Part shown: piece after piece, positions 6,601 through 14,084 of the stretch
Layout of the letters: each line of letters opens with the position of its first letter
Position numbering within the stretch: position 1 is the first letter of the stretch
From: DATGLE01 sp035294325
GTDB lineage: Bacteria > Chloroflexota > Ktedonobacteria > Ktedonobacterales > Ktedonobacteraceae
Assembly (NCBI GenBank): GCA_035294325.1
Contig: DATGLE010000008.1
Location: forward strand, 1 to 18,253
DNA: 18,253 nt
Direction: 5' to 3'
Made by a program: the position numbers and the translations under genes
Notes under the pieces: generated by a model
Databases searched by the model: none
The model's input: only the letters and a program-made list of their open reading frames with translations
What the model was told of the DNA's origin: nothing

Positions 6601-8445
6601 TGCCGCCGTTACCAGCAGGTCGATGAAGCGCTGGCGCTCCTGCTCCGCTACATCTGGCGAAAACAGTTCTTCAAACTGGTCAATGAACAGGACGAGCCGC
6701 GTCCCCTGGTGAGCGAGGGCCAGCGCGATCTGGTGCAGACCGAAGCTGCCTGCTCTCCCCAGCATCTCCTGTACAGGCTGCATTCCTTTGACCGAAAAGC
6801 GAGCGGCCAGTGTATGGGCCAGCGCGGCCAGAGGCTGCTTACCGGGCGTCAGCGGATTGAGGTAGAGCCAGCTTTCACTTCCCGGGATGGCTCCGTCCTG
6901 GAGCCTCGGTAGCAGTCCGGCCATCGCAATGCTCGACTTGCCCGATCCACTCGGTCCGACGAGTGCGAGCAGCCGCCTGCCGGGCGTACCCGGAGGCTCT
7001 GGCTGTACCAGGGTGCGTATTGTCTGTACCATTTCCTGGATGAGCGCATCTCGACCAAAGAAATCGGCGCGATCTTGCTGCGTGAAGGCATGCAGGCCCT
7101 TATAGGGGTTACGCGGCTCAAACGCAGGTTCCTCAGCCGGGCGCGTTGCGACGATGAGGCCCCGCTCACGCTCAAGGTGCCCCATAATCTCGTCAAGCGC
7201 CTGACGATAACGCGGCCCGCGCGCGTCAATGACCACAGCCGGCCCCGTTCTTACCGGCAGCAGCTCGCGTATGTCATCGCCGGCTGCCCATACATAGCGG
7301 ACCGGACGGCGATAGATATCGGCGACGCGCAGGTGCTCTTTCACCTCGGGAGAGCTGCGCGTCTGCGGGGAAACGACGAGCAACACGATCTGCGCCGCGC
7401 GTATGGCCTGCCGCAGCGCCTCCTCCGGTTGCTGACCGGGCACCTGCGCCACGATACCGGCGCGTGTCTGACTGGTGGAGGAGCTATCGGCGACGATCAC
7501 ATCGCGCGTCTCCAGGTCGCTCTTAAAGCGCGAAACATCATCGGCAGGTGCGTGAGAGAGAAAGACGCGGCGGGGAATAGCAAGGTGTGGGGCGGCGGGC
7601 AGGTCGATGCGCAGGGTATCGATCCCGCCGGGTACGCTTGCGCGGCTCACGCGTTCCAGGGCGCGAGCAAAGGTAATGATGCTGACATAGCGGTCGGCGG
7701 GATCTTTAGAGAGCGCCTTGAGTATCACGTTCTCGACGGCTGCGGGCAGAGAGGGATCTTTATCGCGCAGGCGCGGCGGCGGGGTGTGGATGTGGTGGTA
7801 GGCGAGGCTGTACGCGTCTCCTTCGAAGGGGCGCACACCACAGAGCCACTCGTAGGCCATAACGGCCAGCGCGTACTGATCGCTGGCGTACACAGCTCTG
7901 CCCTGCAACTGTTCAGGTGCGATGTAGGGCAGCGTCCCGGCCCATCCTTGCAGGCCGCTCTTGCTTACCGATGGCAGGTGCAGCGAGATGCCGAAGTCGG
8001 TCAGCATCACCTGATCCTGTCCCAGCAGGACGTTCTCCGGCTTCACATCGCGATGAATGATGCCGTGGTTGTGGGCGTATTGCAGCGCTGCGGCGATCTG
8101 CTTGATATAGGTCACGGTCAGATCGAGGGAGAGACAACTGCCCCTGGGGTGACGCTGGCGCAGCATACCGCCGGGCGCGTAGTCCATGGCAAGGAAAGGG
8201 ATGCCGCGCATCACGGCGAAATCGCGTATACGCACGATATTGGGATGCGAGAGCTGAGCGAGCGTTTGAGCTTCGGAGAAGAATGACTGTTCGTCCTTCT
8301 CATTGATCGAGGTGAGAAGAAGCTTGATAGCGGCATAATTTTTTAGATAAAGGTGCTCCCCCAGATAGACCTCCGCGAATGCGCCCTTCCCTAGCAAGCG
8401 GATGAGGCGATAGTTACCAAGCCGTTGTCCCTCACGATCTGGCAT
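3631..8445 (-). CDS. Giant membrane receptor-like protein: Ser/Thr kinase - TIR-like - nSTAND NTPase - TM - beta-helix
   Basis: The 1604-residue single polypeptide has five parts. (1) A Hanks-type kinase, residues 12-265: G-loop GKGAFAEV, K41, HRDVKPEN with D133, DFG at 150-152, APE at 176-178; all catalytic residues are present. (2) A TIR-like domain, about 291-425, starting RRVFLSHAPAD. (3) An nSTAND1-type NTPase, about 445-880: NPYKGLHAF and FFGRD entry motif, Walker A GPSGSGKSS (497-505), Walker B LVLFIDQFEE (584-593), then SHEALLREWPRL. (4) One membrane helix, about 899-920, after a basic stretch RRRKRER. (5) A right-handed parallel beta-helix, about 930-1604, with roughly 14 turns marked by GGGI and NS.I..NT, ending CDIGAYEYAP as in choice-of-anchor-Q-type surface proteins. 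The basic flank predicts the kinase side is cytoplasmic and the beta-helix external. AGGAGG lies 7 nt before the ATG. Substrate and trigger are unknown. Confidence 0.93.
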   Translation of the reverse strand: MPDREGQRLGNYRLIRLLGKGAFAEVYLGEHLYLKNYAAIKLLLTSINEKDEQSFFSEAQTLAQLSHPNIVRIRDFAVMRGIPFLAMDYAPGGMLRQRHPRGSCLSLDLTVTYIKQIAAALQYAHNHGIIHRDVKPENVLLGQDQVMLTDFGISLHLPSVSKSGLQGWAGTLPYIAPEQLQGRAVYASDQYALAVMAYEWLCGVRPFEGDAYSLAYHHIHTPPPRLRDKDPSLPAAVENVILKALSKDPADRYVSIITFARALERVSRASVPGGIDTLRIDLPAAPHLAIPRRVFLSHAPADDVSRFKSDLETRDVIVADSSSTSQTRAGIVAQVPGQQPEEALRQAIRAAQIVLLVVSPQTRSSPEVKEHLRVADIYRRPVRYVWAAGDDIRELLPVRTGPAVVIDARGPRYRQALDEIMGHLERERGLIVATRPAEEPAFEPRNPYKGLHAFTQQDRADFFGRDALIQEMVQTIRTLVQPEPPGTPGRRLLALVGPSGSGKSSIAMAGLLPRLQDGAIPGSESWLYLNPLTPGKQPLAALAHTLAARFSVKGMQPVQEMLGRAGSFGLHQIALALAHQGTRLVLFIDQFEELFSPDVAEQERQRFIDLLVTAAVEPRGPTLVLLTLRADFYDRPLAYSALGRLIQQNQCAVLPMEVEDLRSVIERPALQPDVRLIFEEDLVGDLLYEIRGQAGALPLLEFTLDRLFHHRRGHLLTRHAYQEIGGVRGALARHAENTYAALPSEEHRRLTRALFARLIQPAATGQEPMRRRADLLEFSLENEEQTRLLRGVIDAFVAARLLTVNQDASGATLEVSHEALLREWPRLADWTREAGEDIRLQQAISSDVAEWERRGKPRDRLYRGTQLKESLTWLERNIASSSEAAFLRASTRRRKRERINLLVVACLILSLLIPAGVLLQQALTPPTVTTLQDGGKGSLRQLIEAAKPGSTIYFASGLKGRIGLTRSLEINKSIIIRGPGANLISIGSAPGQRVDLFLISILHGANVTFSGLTFRELQPYNGSLISNEGTLTLSRCSVTGNIETGIELPSTSGENTALAAAISNHQGTLNLQNSIITKNAITTGVGVGGAIANDHGTLTLTNSQITDNTVRTIGGPANQNDQIAGGGGIYSSGGKVTLTNSTISGNTVTGGNPGAVGGGIFSTHDMLTIASSVIASNAVTSHGGVGGGGGIIGYGSTITLINSRVTNNALSADKGATGGGIAISDNGQVNSTLKLIGSSVTHNTVNGHADLGLGGGISVFTSNATLINSQVTNNSAISNDIAAGGGIEVEQRGSITLTGSAVSDNTISAPEVHGGGISSLQAQVTMTGTIVQGNIARGGPGENMGGGIAMNGTLTISNSLIAHNLLTSAHVGTAGALGGGIDVVGTLDLGNSTIASNTVKSSAGISYGGGILIVSPSTTGNTRSALKLTNCTIYGNTVAGKQGSIGGGILDLGAGGTIDFCTIYGNSASTEGGGLFSNSSPNAASSTLKLKNTLIAGNTAAKGPDVAGKITTEGYNLVQRFSGAQWNDPDHRHATDHAVNNLATLHIDTQLRSSGTAVPTLALLPGSPALNQIPAAFCDASTDQRGVKRPQQNACDIGAYEYAP

Positions 8446-8598
8446 GATCGATCCTCCTTAAAGAATATGGTCTTGATGATGAGGAGAAGCGATATGATAG
8501 ATTTTTTAATGAAACCCCCGTTAGTATATATACTCTTCAAGGTTACAGAAGAATATGAAATAGTTCACAAATTCGTGCGACTCTACCGCGCATGGAGG

Positions 8599-8649
8599 GA
8601 TAAGATAGTGTGGCAGGGGCGCGAAGCGCCCCTGCCACACTATCTTATC
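8599..8649. other. Perfect 24-bp stem-loop with GAA triloop
   Basis: The arms 8599-8622 and 8626-8649 are exact reverse complements around GAA, with the apex GCGC-GAA-GCGC. It lies 26 bp past the prfA stop and about 150 bp before the kinase start, both on the minus strand. A transcription-end or mRNA-protecting role for prfA is possible, but no T-tract follows on that strand. The rest of the 229-bp gap (8446-8674) is AT-rich and includes the self-complementary AGTATATATACT at 8523-8534. I see no clear promoter boxes for the kinase gene. Confidence 0.75.
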
Positions 8650-8674
8650 AAATGAGTGCTGCACAGGGAGGGGG

Positions 8675-9751
<1,077 letters not shown>

Positions 9752-10093
9752 GTCTATGAATCCTCTCCCGGTTCTCTCATCCCCGGCCGGCCAGCAGCCT
9801 TATAGATGCGCTGGATCACGGCCAGTGAGAAATAGTGTTCCAATATATATCAACACGTTGGATGGGTAGAATATTGCAAAATGAACGTCTTTAAAAAGCG
9901 CGGAGCGCGCGCAAAGGGTTCTGAGGGACAAAATGTGGCGTCGCTACCCGGCGGCGAGCAGGTAGCGCTCAATCGTGGCGCGCTGTATAGAGCATACAGC
10001 TTGCAGTAGAAAGCGGTGAAGTACGTTTGTAAAAAGCAAGGATGACTTCATGCCATGATTATAGCACGGTTTGAAGGTTTGGGAAAGATAGGA

Positions 10094-10139
10094 GATGTAG
10101 AGGCAGGGGCAAGATGTAGAGGCAGGGCTTGCCCCTGCC
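10094..10139. repeat. Short direct and inverted repeat cluster (GATGTAGAGGCAGGG theme)
   Basis: GATGTAGAGGCAGGG occurs at 10094-10108 and again at 10113-10127. GGCAGGGGCAAG (10102-10113) is matched by its reverse complement CTTGCCCCTGCC (10128-10139), so a hairpin can form. The words TGTAGAG and CAAG/CTTGCCCC link it to the arrays at 11251-11353 and 18054-18237. It lies between divergent genes, so it does not end either. Confidence 0.65.
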
Positions 10140-10230
10140 GACCTCCTGTGACCATCACCCAACCGGATTGGCTATGATAACAAAAAACGTGGGCAGATAG
10201 CAGGACACAATTTTTTTGTTAGCAATCTCA

Positions 10231-10259
10231 TAGCCATTTGCAGCCGGGAGGAGTATACT
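10231..10259 (+). promoter_or_regulatory. Possible promoter of the ATP-grasp gene
   Basis: TAGCCA (10231-10236), a 17-nt spacer and TATACT (10254-10259) would start transcription near 10266, about 47 nt before the ATG. The -10 box is good and the -35 box is poor (four of six bases). Confidence 0.35.
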
Positions 10260-10312
10260 GGTGCACAGTCGCTGCTACCCGATTTATTGATATATATTTG
10301 AGGAGGACAGGG

Positions 10313-11239
10313 ATGCGCTTCTGCTTTATCCTGGAAGAGAGATATGAACGCAAGCCAATGCCAATGGTCCTCGCCGACCAGTTGAAGCAGTGGGGGCATG
10401 AGATCGACGTACTGCAACCGTATGCCGCTGTGACCAGCCTGACGGACCTCTCTCTGACGGATTATGACGCCTATGTGCTGAAAACCGTATCCGATGGTCC
10501 CGGCCTCACGATTCTGGAAGCCGCCGAAGCCGTCGGCATACCAACGATCAACAATTCGCGCGCTATCCGCCTGGTGCGCGATAAGGCCGTTGCGGCTGCT
10601 TATGCCACAGCGCAGGGATTGCCCGTCCCGCTGACGTATTTCGTCGGCCATCCTCGCGCGCTGGTGAAGGTTCCGCATGAGGTGTATCCGGTTGTCGTGA
10701 AGCCGAGCAATGGAACATCCTTGCAGGATATTCACCTGGTGCATACGCCGGAGGAGATGACGAAACTCAAGCTCGATGACAATACTCACTACCTGGCGAT
10801 GCGCTATGTAGAGAACACAGGTTACGATATCAAGCTTTACGTCACGGGCCAGGAGGTGCATGCCATCACCAAATCCTCGCCCCTGCATGGCACAGTACAG
10901 GAGCAGGAGATACCTGTTTCGCGCGAGATGCTCAGGCTGGCGCGGCGCGTGGGGCAGGTCTTTGGCCTTGACCTCTATGGCGTCGATGTACTGGAGACGC
11001 CGCAGGGGCTGGTCCTGGTCGATATCAACGATTTCCCCAGTTTTTACGGTGTGCCGCGCAAGGTGGCCTCGGTTGCCGAGTATATCTTGCATGCCGCCTA
11101 TCGCTGTCGCCGCGAACGGGAGAAGCATGTGTTGCGTTCTCCGGCACGTCGCAAGGCACTGGGACGACAGGATACGCGACTCGTTCCCGCCGAACTGATG
11201 CGCTACAGTCCCAACGTCAAGCGTGTGCAGGCACACTAA
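10313..11239 (+). CDS. ATP-grasp protein, RimK/inositol-phosphate-kinase-like
   Basis: The 308-residue protein has an ATP-grasp fold. The first about 85 residues form a Rossmann-like preATP-grasp domain. YPVVVKPSNGTS holds the ATP-binding K130; MRYVENTGYDIKLYVTGQEVHAI (163-185) follows; the Mg-binding C-terminal motif is LVDINDFPSFYGVP with D237, N239 and nearby D225. ATP-grasp enzymes join carboxylates to amines or phosphorylate small molecules. RimK proteins usually read EVNSSPGLEG at the last motif, whereas DIN-x-FP-x-x-x-G-V/M-P is the form I know from inositol 1,3,4-trisphosphate 5/6-kinases. A kinase-type substrate is therefore worth considering; this is inference. The ATG at 10313 has AGGAGG 6 nt upstream, preferred over an in-frame GTG at 10238. 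The gene stands alone, ending just before a large palindrome. Confidence 0.85.
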   Translation: MRFCFILEERYERKPMPMVLADQLKQWGHEIDVLQPYAAVTSLTDLSLTDYDAYVLKTVSDGPGLTILEAAEAVGIPTINNSRAIRLVRDKAVAAAYATAQGLPVPLTYFVGHPRALVKVPHEVYPVVVKPSNGTSLQDIHLVHTPEEMTKLKLDDNTHYLAMRYVENTGYDIKLYVTGQEVHAITKSSPLHGTVQEQEIPVSREMLRLARRVGQVFGLDLYGVDVLETPQGLVLVDINDFPSFYGVPRKVASVAEYILHAAYRCRREREKHVLRSPARRKALGRQDTRLVPAELMRYSPNVKRVQAH

Positions 11240-11250
11240 CAGATTGAAGG

Positions 11251-11353
11251 GCCAGATGGGGGCAAGCCAGATGGGGGCAGGCCAGATGGGGGCAGGCCAG
11301 ATGGGGGCAAGCCCCATCTCTACATGTAGAGATGGGGCTTGCCCCCATCTGGC
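11251..11353. repeat. Four 15-bp tandem repeats running into a 58-bp perfect palindrome
   Basis: The unit GCCAGATGGGGGCA(A/G) is repeated at 11251, 11266, 11281 and 11296. From 11296 to 11353 the sequence is a perfect palindrome centred at 11324/11325 on TACATGTA, so its right arm is the reverse complement of the last unit plus 14 bp. Outer bases (GAAGG before, CCTTC after) also match. It lies between the convergent ATP-grasp and phosphatase genes, where a bidirectional terminator would be expected. Further GC-rich sequence fills 11354-11461 with no gene. Confidence 0.85.
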
Positions 11354-11461
11354 CCTTCTCTCCTGGCGTGATGCCCCATCTGGCGTATCCCCTCATGTGT
11401 TCCCATCCCGCCCCCACCTGGCTGGTCTCATCCTTTGATCACCGGGCCGGTTTGTCCCTGG

Positions 11462-12139
11462 TTAGCGCCGCGCCAGATGCGCAATATCGTTCAATACATA
11501 CAGGACACGCGTATCGCCGGAGACGCGCACGACGGTAATGGATGTGTTGGCGCAGGGGAAGAAGAATTCCCGTTGCAGTCCGAGGACTGCGGCGGCGTAG
11601 GCGTTGATAACGCCGCCGTGAGCGAAGATCAGGACGCGCTGACCAATGTGGCGGCGGGCAATCTCATCGATGGCGCCAACCACGCGTTCGCGAAACGCTC
11701 TGGACGGCTCGCTATTCTTGATCGCGTCCCAGTTGCCGGTTGCGCCGGCAATGCGCACGATCTCCAGTTGCCGCTCCTGCAAAGCCTGTGTCAGCGCGTC
11801 GAGGTTGTCGCCTTCTTTGACATCGGGAAGCGGCAGAACCTCGCCGAGATAGATCTCTTTAAGCTGTTCAACGATAGTAAGTTTAAGGCCCAGGTGCTTG
11901 ACCAGCGGGGCAGCGGTCTCCTGGCAGCGGCGCAGCGGGCTGCTGTAGGCGGCATCAAACGGCACATGCTTGAGTCGCTCGGCCAGAGCTTCCGCCTGCC
12001 TGCGCCCGGTTAAGCTGAGGGGCAGGTTGTCATAAATGCCGCTGGGGATGATTTCATCGGGTCCGGGAATGGCGTCGCCGTGGCGTATCAAAAACAACTC
12101 GGCGGCGTTTTCGCGCCGTATTAAAAACGGATCGTTCAT
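11462..12139 (-). CDS. Histidine phosphatase family protein (phosphoglycerate mutase-like)
   Basis: The 225-residue protein has the family signature LFLIRHGDA, giving the phospho-accepting H20 flanked by R19 and G21. SSPLRRCQETA (R70/R71) is the second phosphate-binding arginine region, and FAHGGVINA gives the second catalytic H174. Acidic E100 in EIYLGE may be the proton donor region. Family members dephosphorylate sugars, nucleotides or cobalamin precursors, or act as cofactor-dependent mutases; nothing visible fixes the substrate. It is slightly long at the N-terminus (about 14 residues before the RHG strand). The only Met start, at 12139, has a weak AAGGGAA some 13 nt upstream. It is probably transcribed alone: 282 bp and large hairpins separate it from the upstream acyl-CoA dehydrogenase. 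Confidence 0.88.
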   Translation of the reverse strand: MNDPFLIRRENAAELFLIRHGDAIPGPDEIIPSGIYDNLPLSLTGRRQAEALAERLKHVPFDAAYSSPLRRCQETAAPLVKHLGLKLTIVEQLKEIYLGEVLPLPDVKEGDNLDALTQALQERQLEIVRIAGATGNWDAIKNSEPSRAFRERVVGAIDEIARRHIGQRVLIFAHGGVINAYAAAVLGLQREFFFPCANTSITVVRVSGDTRVLYVLNDIAHLARR

Positions 12140-12199
12140 GCAGCTTTGTGTTCCCTTTATATACAGCTATTGTGAGAGTATCTGATTATCCTCGCTTGC

Positions 12200-12216
12200 G
12201 AGCGCCACAGGCGCTC
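12200..12216. other. Small 7-bp stem-loop
   Basis: GAGCGCC-ACA-GGCGCTC forms a tight GC-rich hairpin immediately beside the 31-bp stem at 12218. It shares the triloop design of the other intergenic hairpins. Confidence 0.5.
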
Positions 12217-12217
12217 A

Positions 12218-12282
12218 CAAGATATATACTGTGCTGTAAAAAATGCGCGCAGCGCATTTTTTACAGCACAGTATATATCTTG
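12218..12282. other. Perfect 31-bp stem-loop with GCA triloop
   Basis: Arms 12218-12248 and 12252-12282 are exact reverse complements around GCA, with apex GCGC-GCA-GCGC and an A/T run (AAAAAA against TTTTTT) inside the stem. It lies about 140 bp downstream of the minus-strand acyl-CoA dehydrogenase and about 80 bp upstream of the phosphatase start. On the minus strand the T-run is inside the stem rather than after it, so a standard terminator is doubtful. The remainder of 12140-12421 contains no gene that I can support. Confidence 0.8.
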
Positions 12283-12421
12283 CGCAGCGCAGCCGCGCGA
12301 ACGCCTGGCCCGCGTGGGCGAGGACGCTGAGCATCAGACAGGTCCTCAAAACATATATTACAACTTCAATATTAAAGGACAATCATATTGATGTTAAGGC
12401 GCGGTATCTGGCCGTTCGCTC

Positions 12422-13636
12422 TTAAGAGGGTTGACCCAGCTGGCGAATGACCGAGCGCGCCAGAGCGTGCTTATGCACCTCGTCGGGGCCGTCCACAATA
12501 TGCAGGGTGCGGCCATGCGCCCACATCGAGGCCAGCGGAAAATCGTCGCTGATGCCGGCGGCTCCGAAAGCCTGGATAGCGCGATTCACCACGTTGGTAT
12601 GCACGGTGGGGGCGACAATCTTAATCATGGCGATCTCGTTGCGAGCGGCCTTCTTGCCCAGGTTGTCGATCATCCAGGCCGTCTTGAGCGTGAGCAGGCG
12701 CGCCTGTTCGATCTCCAACTGCGATTGCGCGATCCAGTCCTGAATGATGCCCTGCTCGGCCAGGGGCCTGCCGAAGGCGGTGCGGCTCGTGACGCGCTGG
12801 CACATGAGTTCCAGAGCGCGCTGTGCCGCGCCTATCGAGCGCATGCAGTGATGAATGCGGCCAGGTCCCAGCCGTGCCTGCGCAATGGCAAAGCCGCTGC
12901 CCTCCTCGCCCAGCAGATTGCTCACGGGGACGCGCACATTTTCAAAGAGCACCTCGCAGTGGCCCTCGTTGTCGATGTAGCCCATGACCGGCAGGTTGCG
13001 CTTTACCGTCACGCCCGGCGTATCTCTGGGGACAAGCACCATGCTCTGCTGGCGATGCCGGTCTGGATTGTTGGGATCGGTCTTGCCCATCACGATAAAG
13101 ATCTTGCAGCGCTCGCGCGCAGCCCCGGAGATCCACCACTTGCGCCCGTTGAGCACGTATTCGTCGCCGTCGCGCAAAATGGTGAGCTGGATGTTGGTGG
13201 CATCGGAACTGGCAACATCCGGTTCGGTCATGGCGAAGGCCGAACGGATCTCGCCATCGAGCAGTGGTTGCAGCCACTGTCGCTTCTGTTCAGGCGTGCC
13301 AAACTGTGCCAGGATCTCCATATTGCCCGTGTCGGGCGCGGCGCAATTAAACACCTCAGAGGCCCAGCCCACGCGCCCCATGATCTCTGCCAGCGGTGCG
13401 TATTCCAGGTTAGTGAGGCCCGCGCCGTACTCTTTATCGGGCAGAAACAGATTCCAGAGTCCCTCCGCCCGCGCTCGCACCTTGAGTTCATCTACGATCT
13501 CGGCATGATGATGAGGATTGCCGGAGGCGGCGATCTGCTCGCGATACGTCCGCTCGTTGGGATAGATAAAGCGCTCCATGAAAGCGATAAGGCGCTCGCG
13601 CAATGCGTTCACTTTATCGGAGTAGGCAAAATCCAT
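12422..13636 (-). CDS. Acyl-CoA dehydrogenase, ACAD10/ACAD11-like
   Basis: This FAD enzyme is predicted to introduce the alpha-beta double bond into an acyl-CoA in fatty-acid or branched-acid breakdown, passing electrons to an electron-transfer flavoprotein. The 404-residue length and full domain order are typical: N-terminal helices (1-130), the beta domain with SAFAMTEPDVASSDATN (132-148) and NGRKWWISGA (163-172), then C-terminal helices with GRPLAEQGIIQDWIA. GRIHHCMR and the terminal VDGPDEVHK are features of the ACAD10/11 branch. There the residue aligning with the Glu base of medium-chain enzymes is Asp (D382). GGGAG lies 8 nt before the ATG. No electron-transfer flavoprotein or thiolase gene is adjacent, so chain-length preference cannot be told from context. 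Confidence 0.94.
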   Translation of the reverse strand: MDFAYSDKVNALRERLIAFMERFIYPNERTYREQIAASGNPHHHAEIVDELKVRARAEGLWNLFLPDKEYGAGLTNLEYAPLAEIMGRVGWASEVFNCAAPDTGNMEILAQFGTPEQKRQWLQPLLDGEIRSAFAMTEPDVASSDATNIQLTILRDGDEYVLNGRKWWISGAARERCKIFIVMGKTDPNNPDRHRQQSMVLVPRDTPGVTVKRNLPVMGYIDNEGHCEVLFENVRVPVSNLLGEEGSGFAIAQARLGPGRIHHCMRSIGAAQRALELMCQRVTSRTAFGRPLAEQGIIQDWIAQSQLEIEQARLLTLKTAWMIDNLGKKAARNEIAMIKIVAPTVHTNVVNRAIQAFGAAGISDDFPLASMWAHGRTLHIVDGPDEVHKHALARSVIRQLGQPS

Positions 13637-13692
13637 GACTAGATCTCCCTGATAGTAAATATAGGCTGGCAGTAACCGTGAACTCCCTACAC

Positions 13693-13698
13693 ATTATA
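13693..13698 (-). promoter_or_regulatory. Possible -10 box for the acyl-CoA dehydrogenase gene
   Basis: A perfect TATAAT on the minus strand lies about 57 nt before the ATG. No good -35 box is found 16-18 nt upstream, so the call rests on one box. Confidence 0.3.
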
Positions 13699-13795
13699 AT
13701 ATAAGTACTGGTGGGACTGTGGGGAGCGAAAGCAGGATTTTTACTTTTTAATGTCATATGCAGGACGATGCGAACTGCACAGCGGTTCGCCGGGA

Positions 13796-13847
13796 TAGAG
13801 AGTCTGCGGGCACAGCGCTCGCGGGCGCTGTGCCCGCAGACTCTCTA
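13796..13847. other. 23-bp perfect stem-loop in a divergent gap
   Basis: Arms 13796-13818 and 13825-13847 are exact complements, with a 6-nt loop TCGCGG. A small inverted repeat GCGAAC/GTTCGC (13770-13790) sits next to it. The flanking genes diverge (acyl-CoA dehydrogenase left, flippase-like right), so it is not downstream of either. The rest of 13637-14084 holds promoter-like boxes but no gene. Confidence 0.7.
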
Positions 13848-13943
13848 CTTCAATGGGATGTGCCTCAGGCACCCAAAAAACTTGTCCATGTGATTGTTTG
13901 AGACAAAATGAATAGCCCCATCGCCCCATCGAATCGTGTGCGC

Positions 13944-13973
13944 TTGACAGTTTGCTACAACGCATGCTAATAA
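13944..13973 (+). promoter_or_regulatory. Possible promoter of the flippase-like gene
   Basis: A perfect TTGACA (13944-13949) is followed after 18 nt by TAATAA (13968-13973), preceded by an extended TGC. The leader would be about 105 nt. A TATAAT at 13981 lacks a suitable -35 box. Confidence 0.4.
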
Positions 13974-14084
13974 GTGAGCGTATAATCACTATAAGATGCC
14001 CGACGGAAATATCATGGTACATCCGCTCTATCTGAAAGAAAAGCGCTATTAAAGGCTATCTTTTCTTAGCTTTTGAGAGGTTTC

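Larger units (their letters stand above)
9752..10312. other. 561-bp gap between divergent prfA and ATP-grasp genes
   Basis: I see no convincing gene here. The gap contains a small inverted repeat CGCTACC/GGTAGCG (9942-9967 region), a repeat cluster at 10094-10139, and a possible promoter for the ATP-grasp gene at 10231-10259. AT-rich sequence at 9840-9890 may hold the prfA promoter, but no pair of boxes stands out. Confidence 0.5.

Noticed and set aside
7075..8286. Long plus-strand open frame inside the kinase gene
   Set aside because: The minus strand encodes a protein with full kinase motifs there; the plus frame has no recognisable domain and is a by-product of codon bias.
3631..8445. Calling the kinase-TIR-STAND protein an anti-phage defence system
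   Set aside because: TIR and STAND parts invite the idea, but the neighbours are housekeeping genes and no other defence gene is visible; only a receptor-like role can be inferred.
8425..8655. 76-residue plus-strand frame between the kinase gene and prfA
   Set aside because: It crosses the 24-bp perfect hairpin and starts within the kinase 5' end; there is no ribosome site.
9944..10162. 72-residue minus-strand frame in the prfA/ATP-grasp gap
   Set aside because: It runs through the repeat cluster, has no clear ribosome site and no recognisable domain.
10219..10227. Second CIRCE half-site (TTAGCAATC) upstream of the ATP-grasp gene
   Set aside because: It is identical to the left arm of the clpE CIRCE, but nothing like GAGTGCTAA follows after 9 nt.
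12431..13642. 403-codon plus-strand frame opposite the acyl-CoA dehydrogenase gene
   Set aside because: It mirrors almost exactly the real gene, which carries all family motifs; this is a shadow frame.
13981..13986. TATAAT as the -10 box of the flippase-like gene
   Set aside because: The TTGACA at 13944 is 31 nt away, too far, and there is no other -35 box at the right distance.
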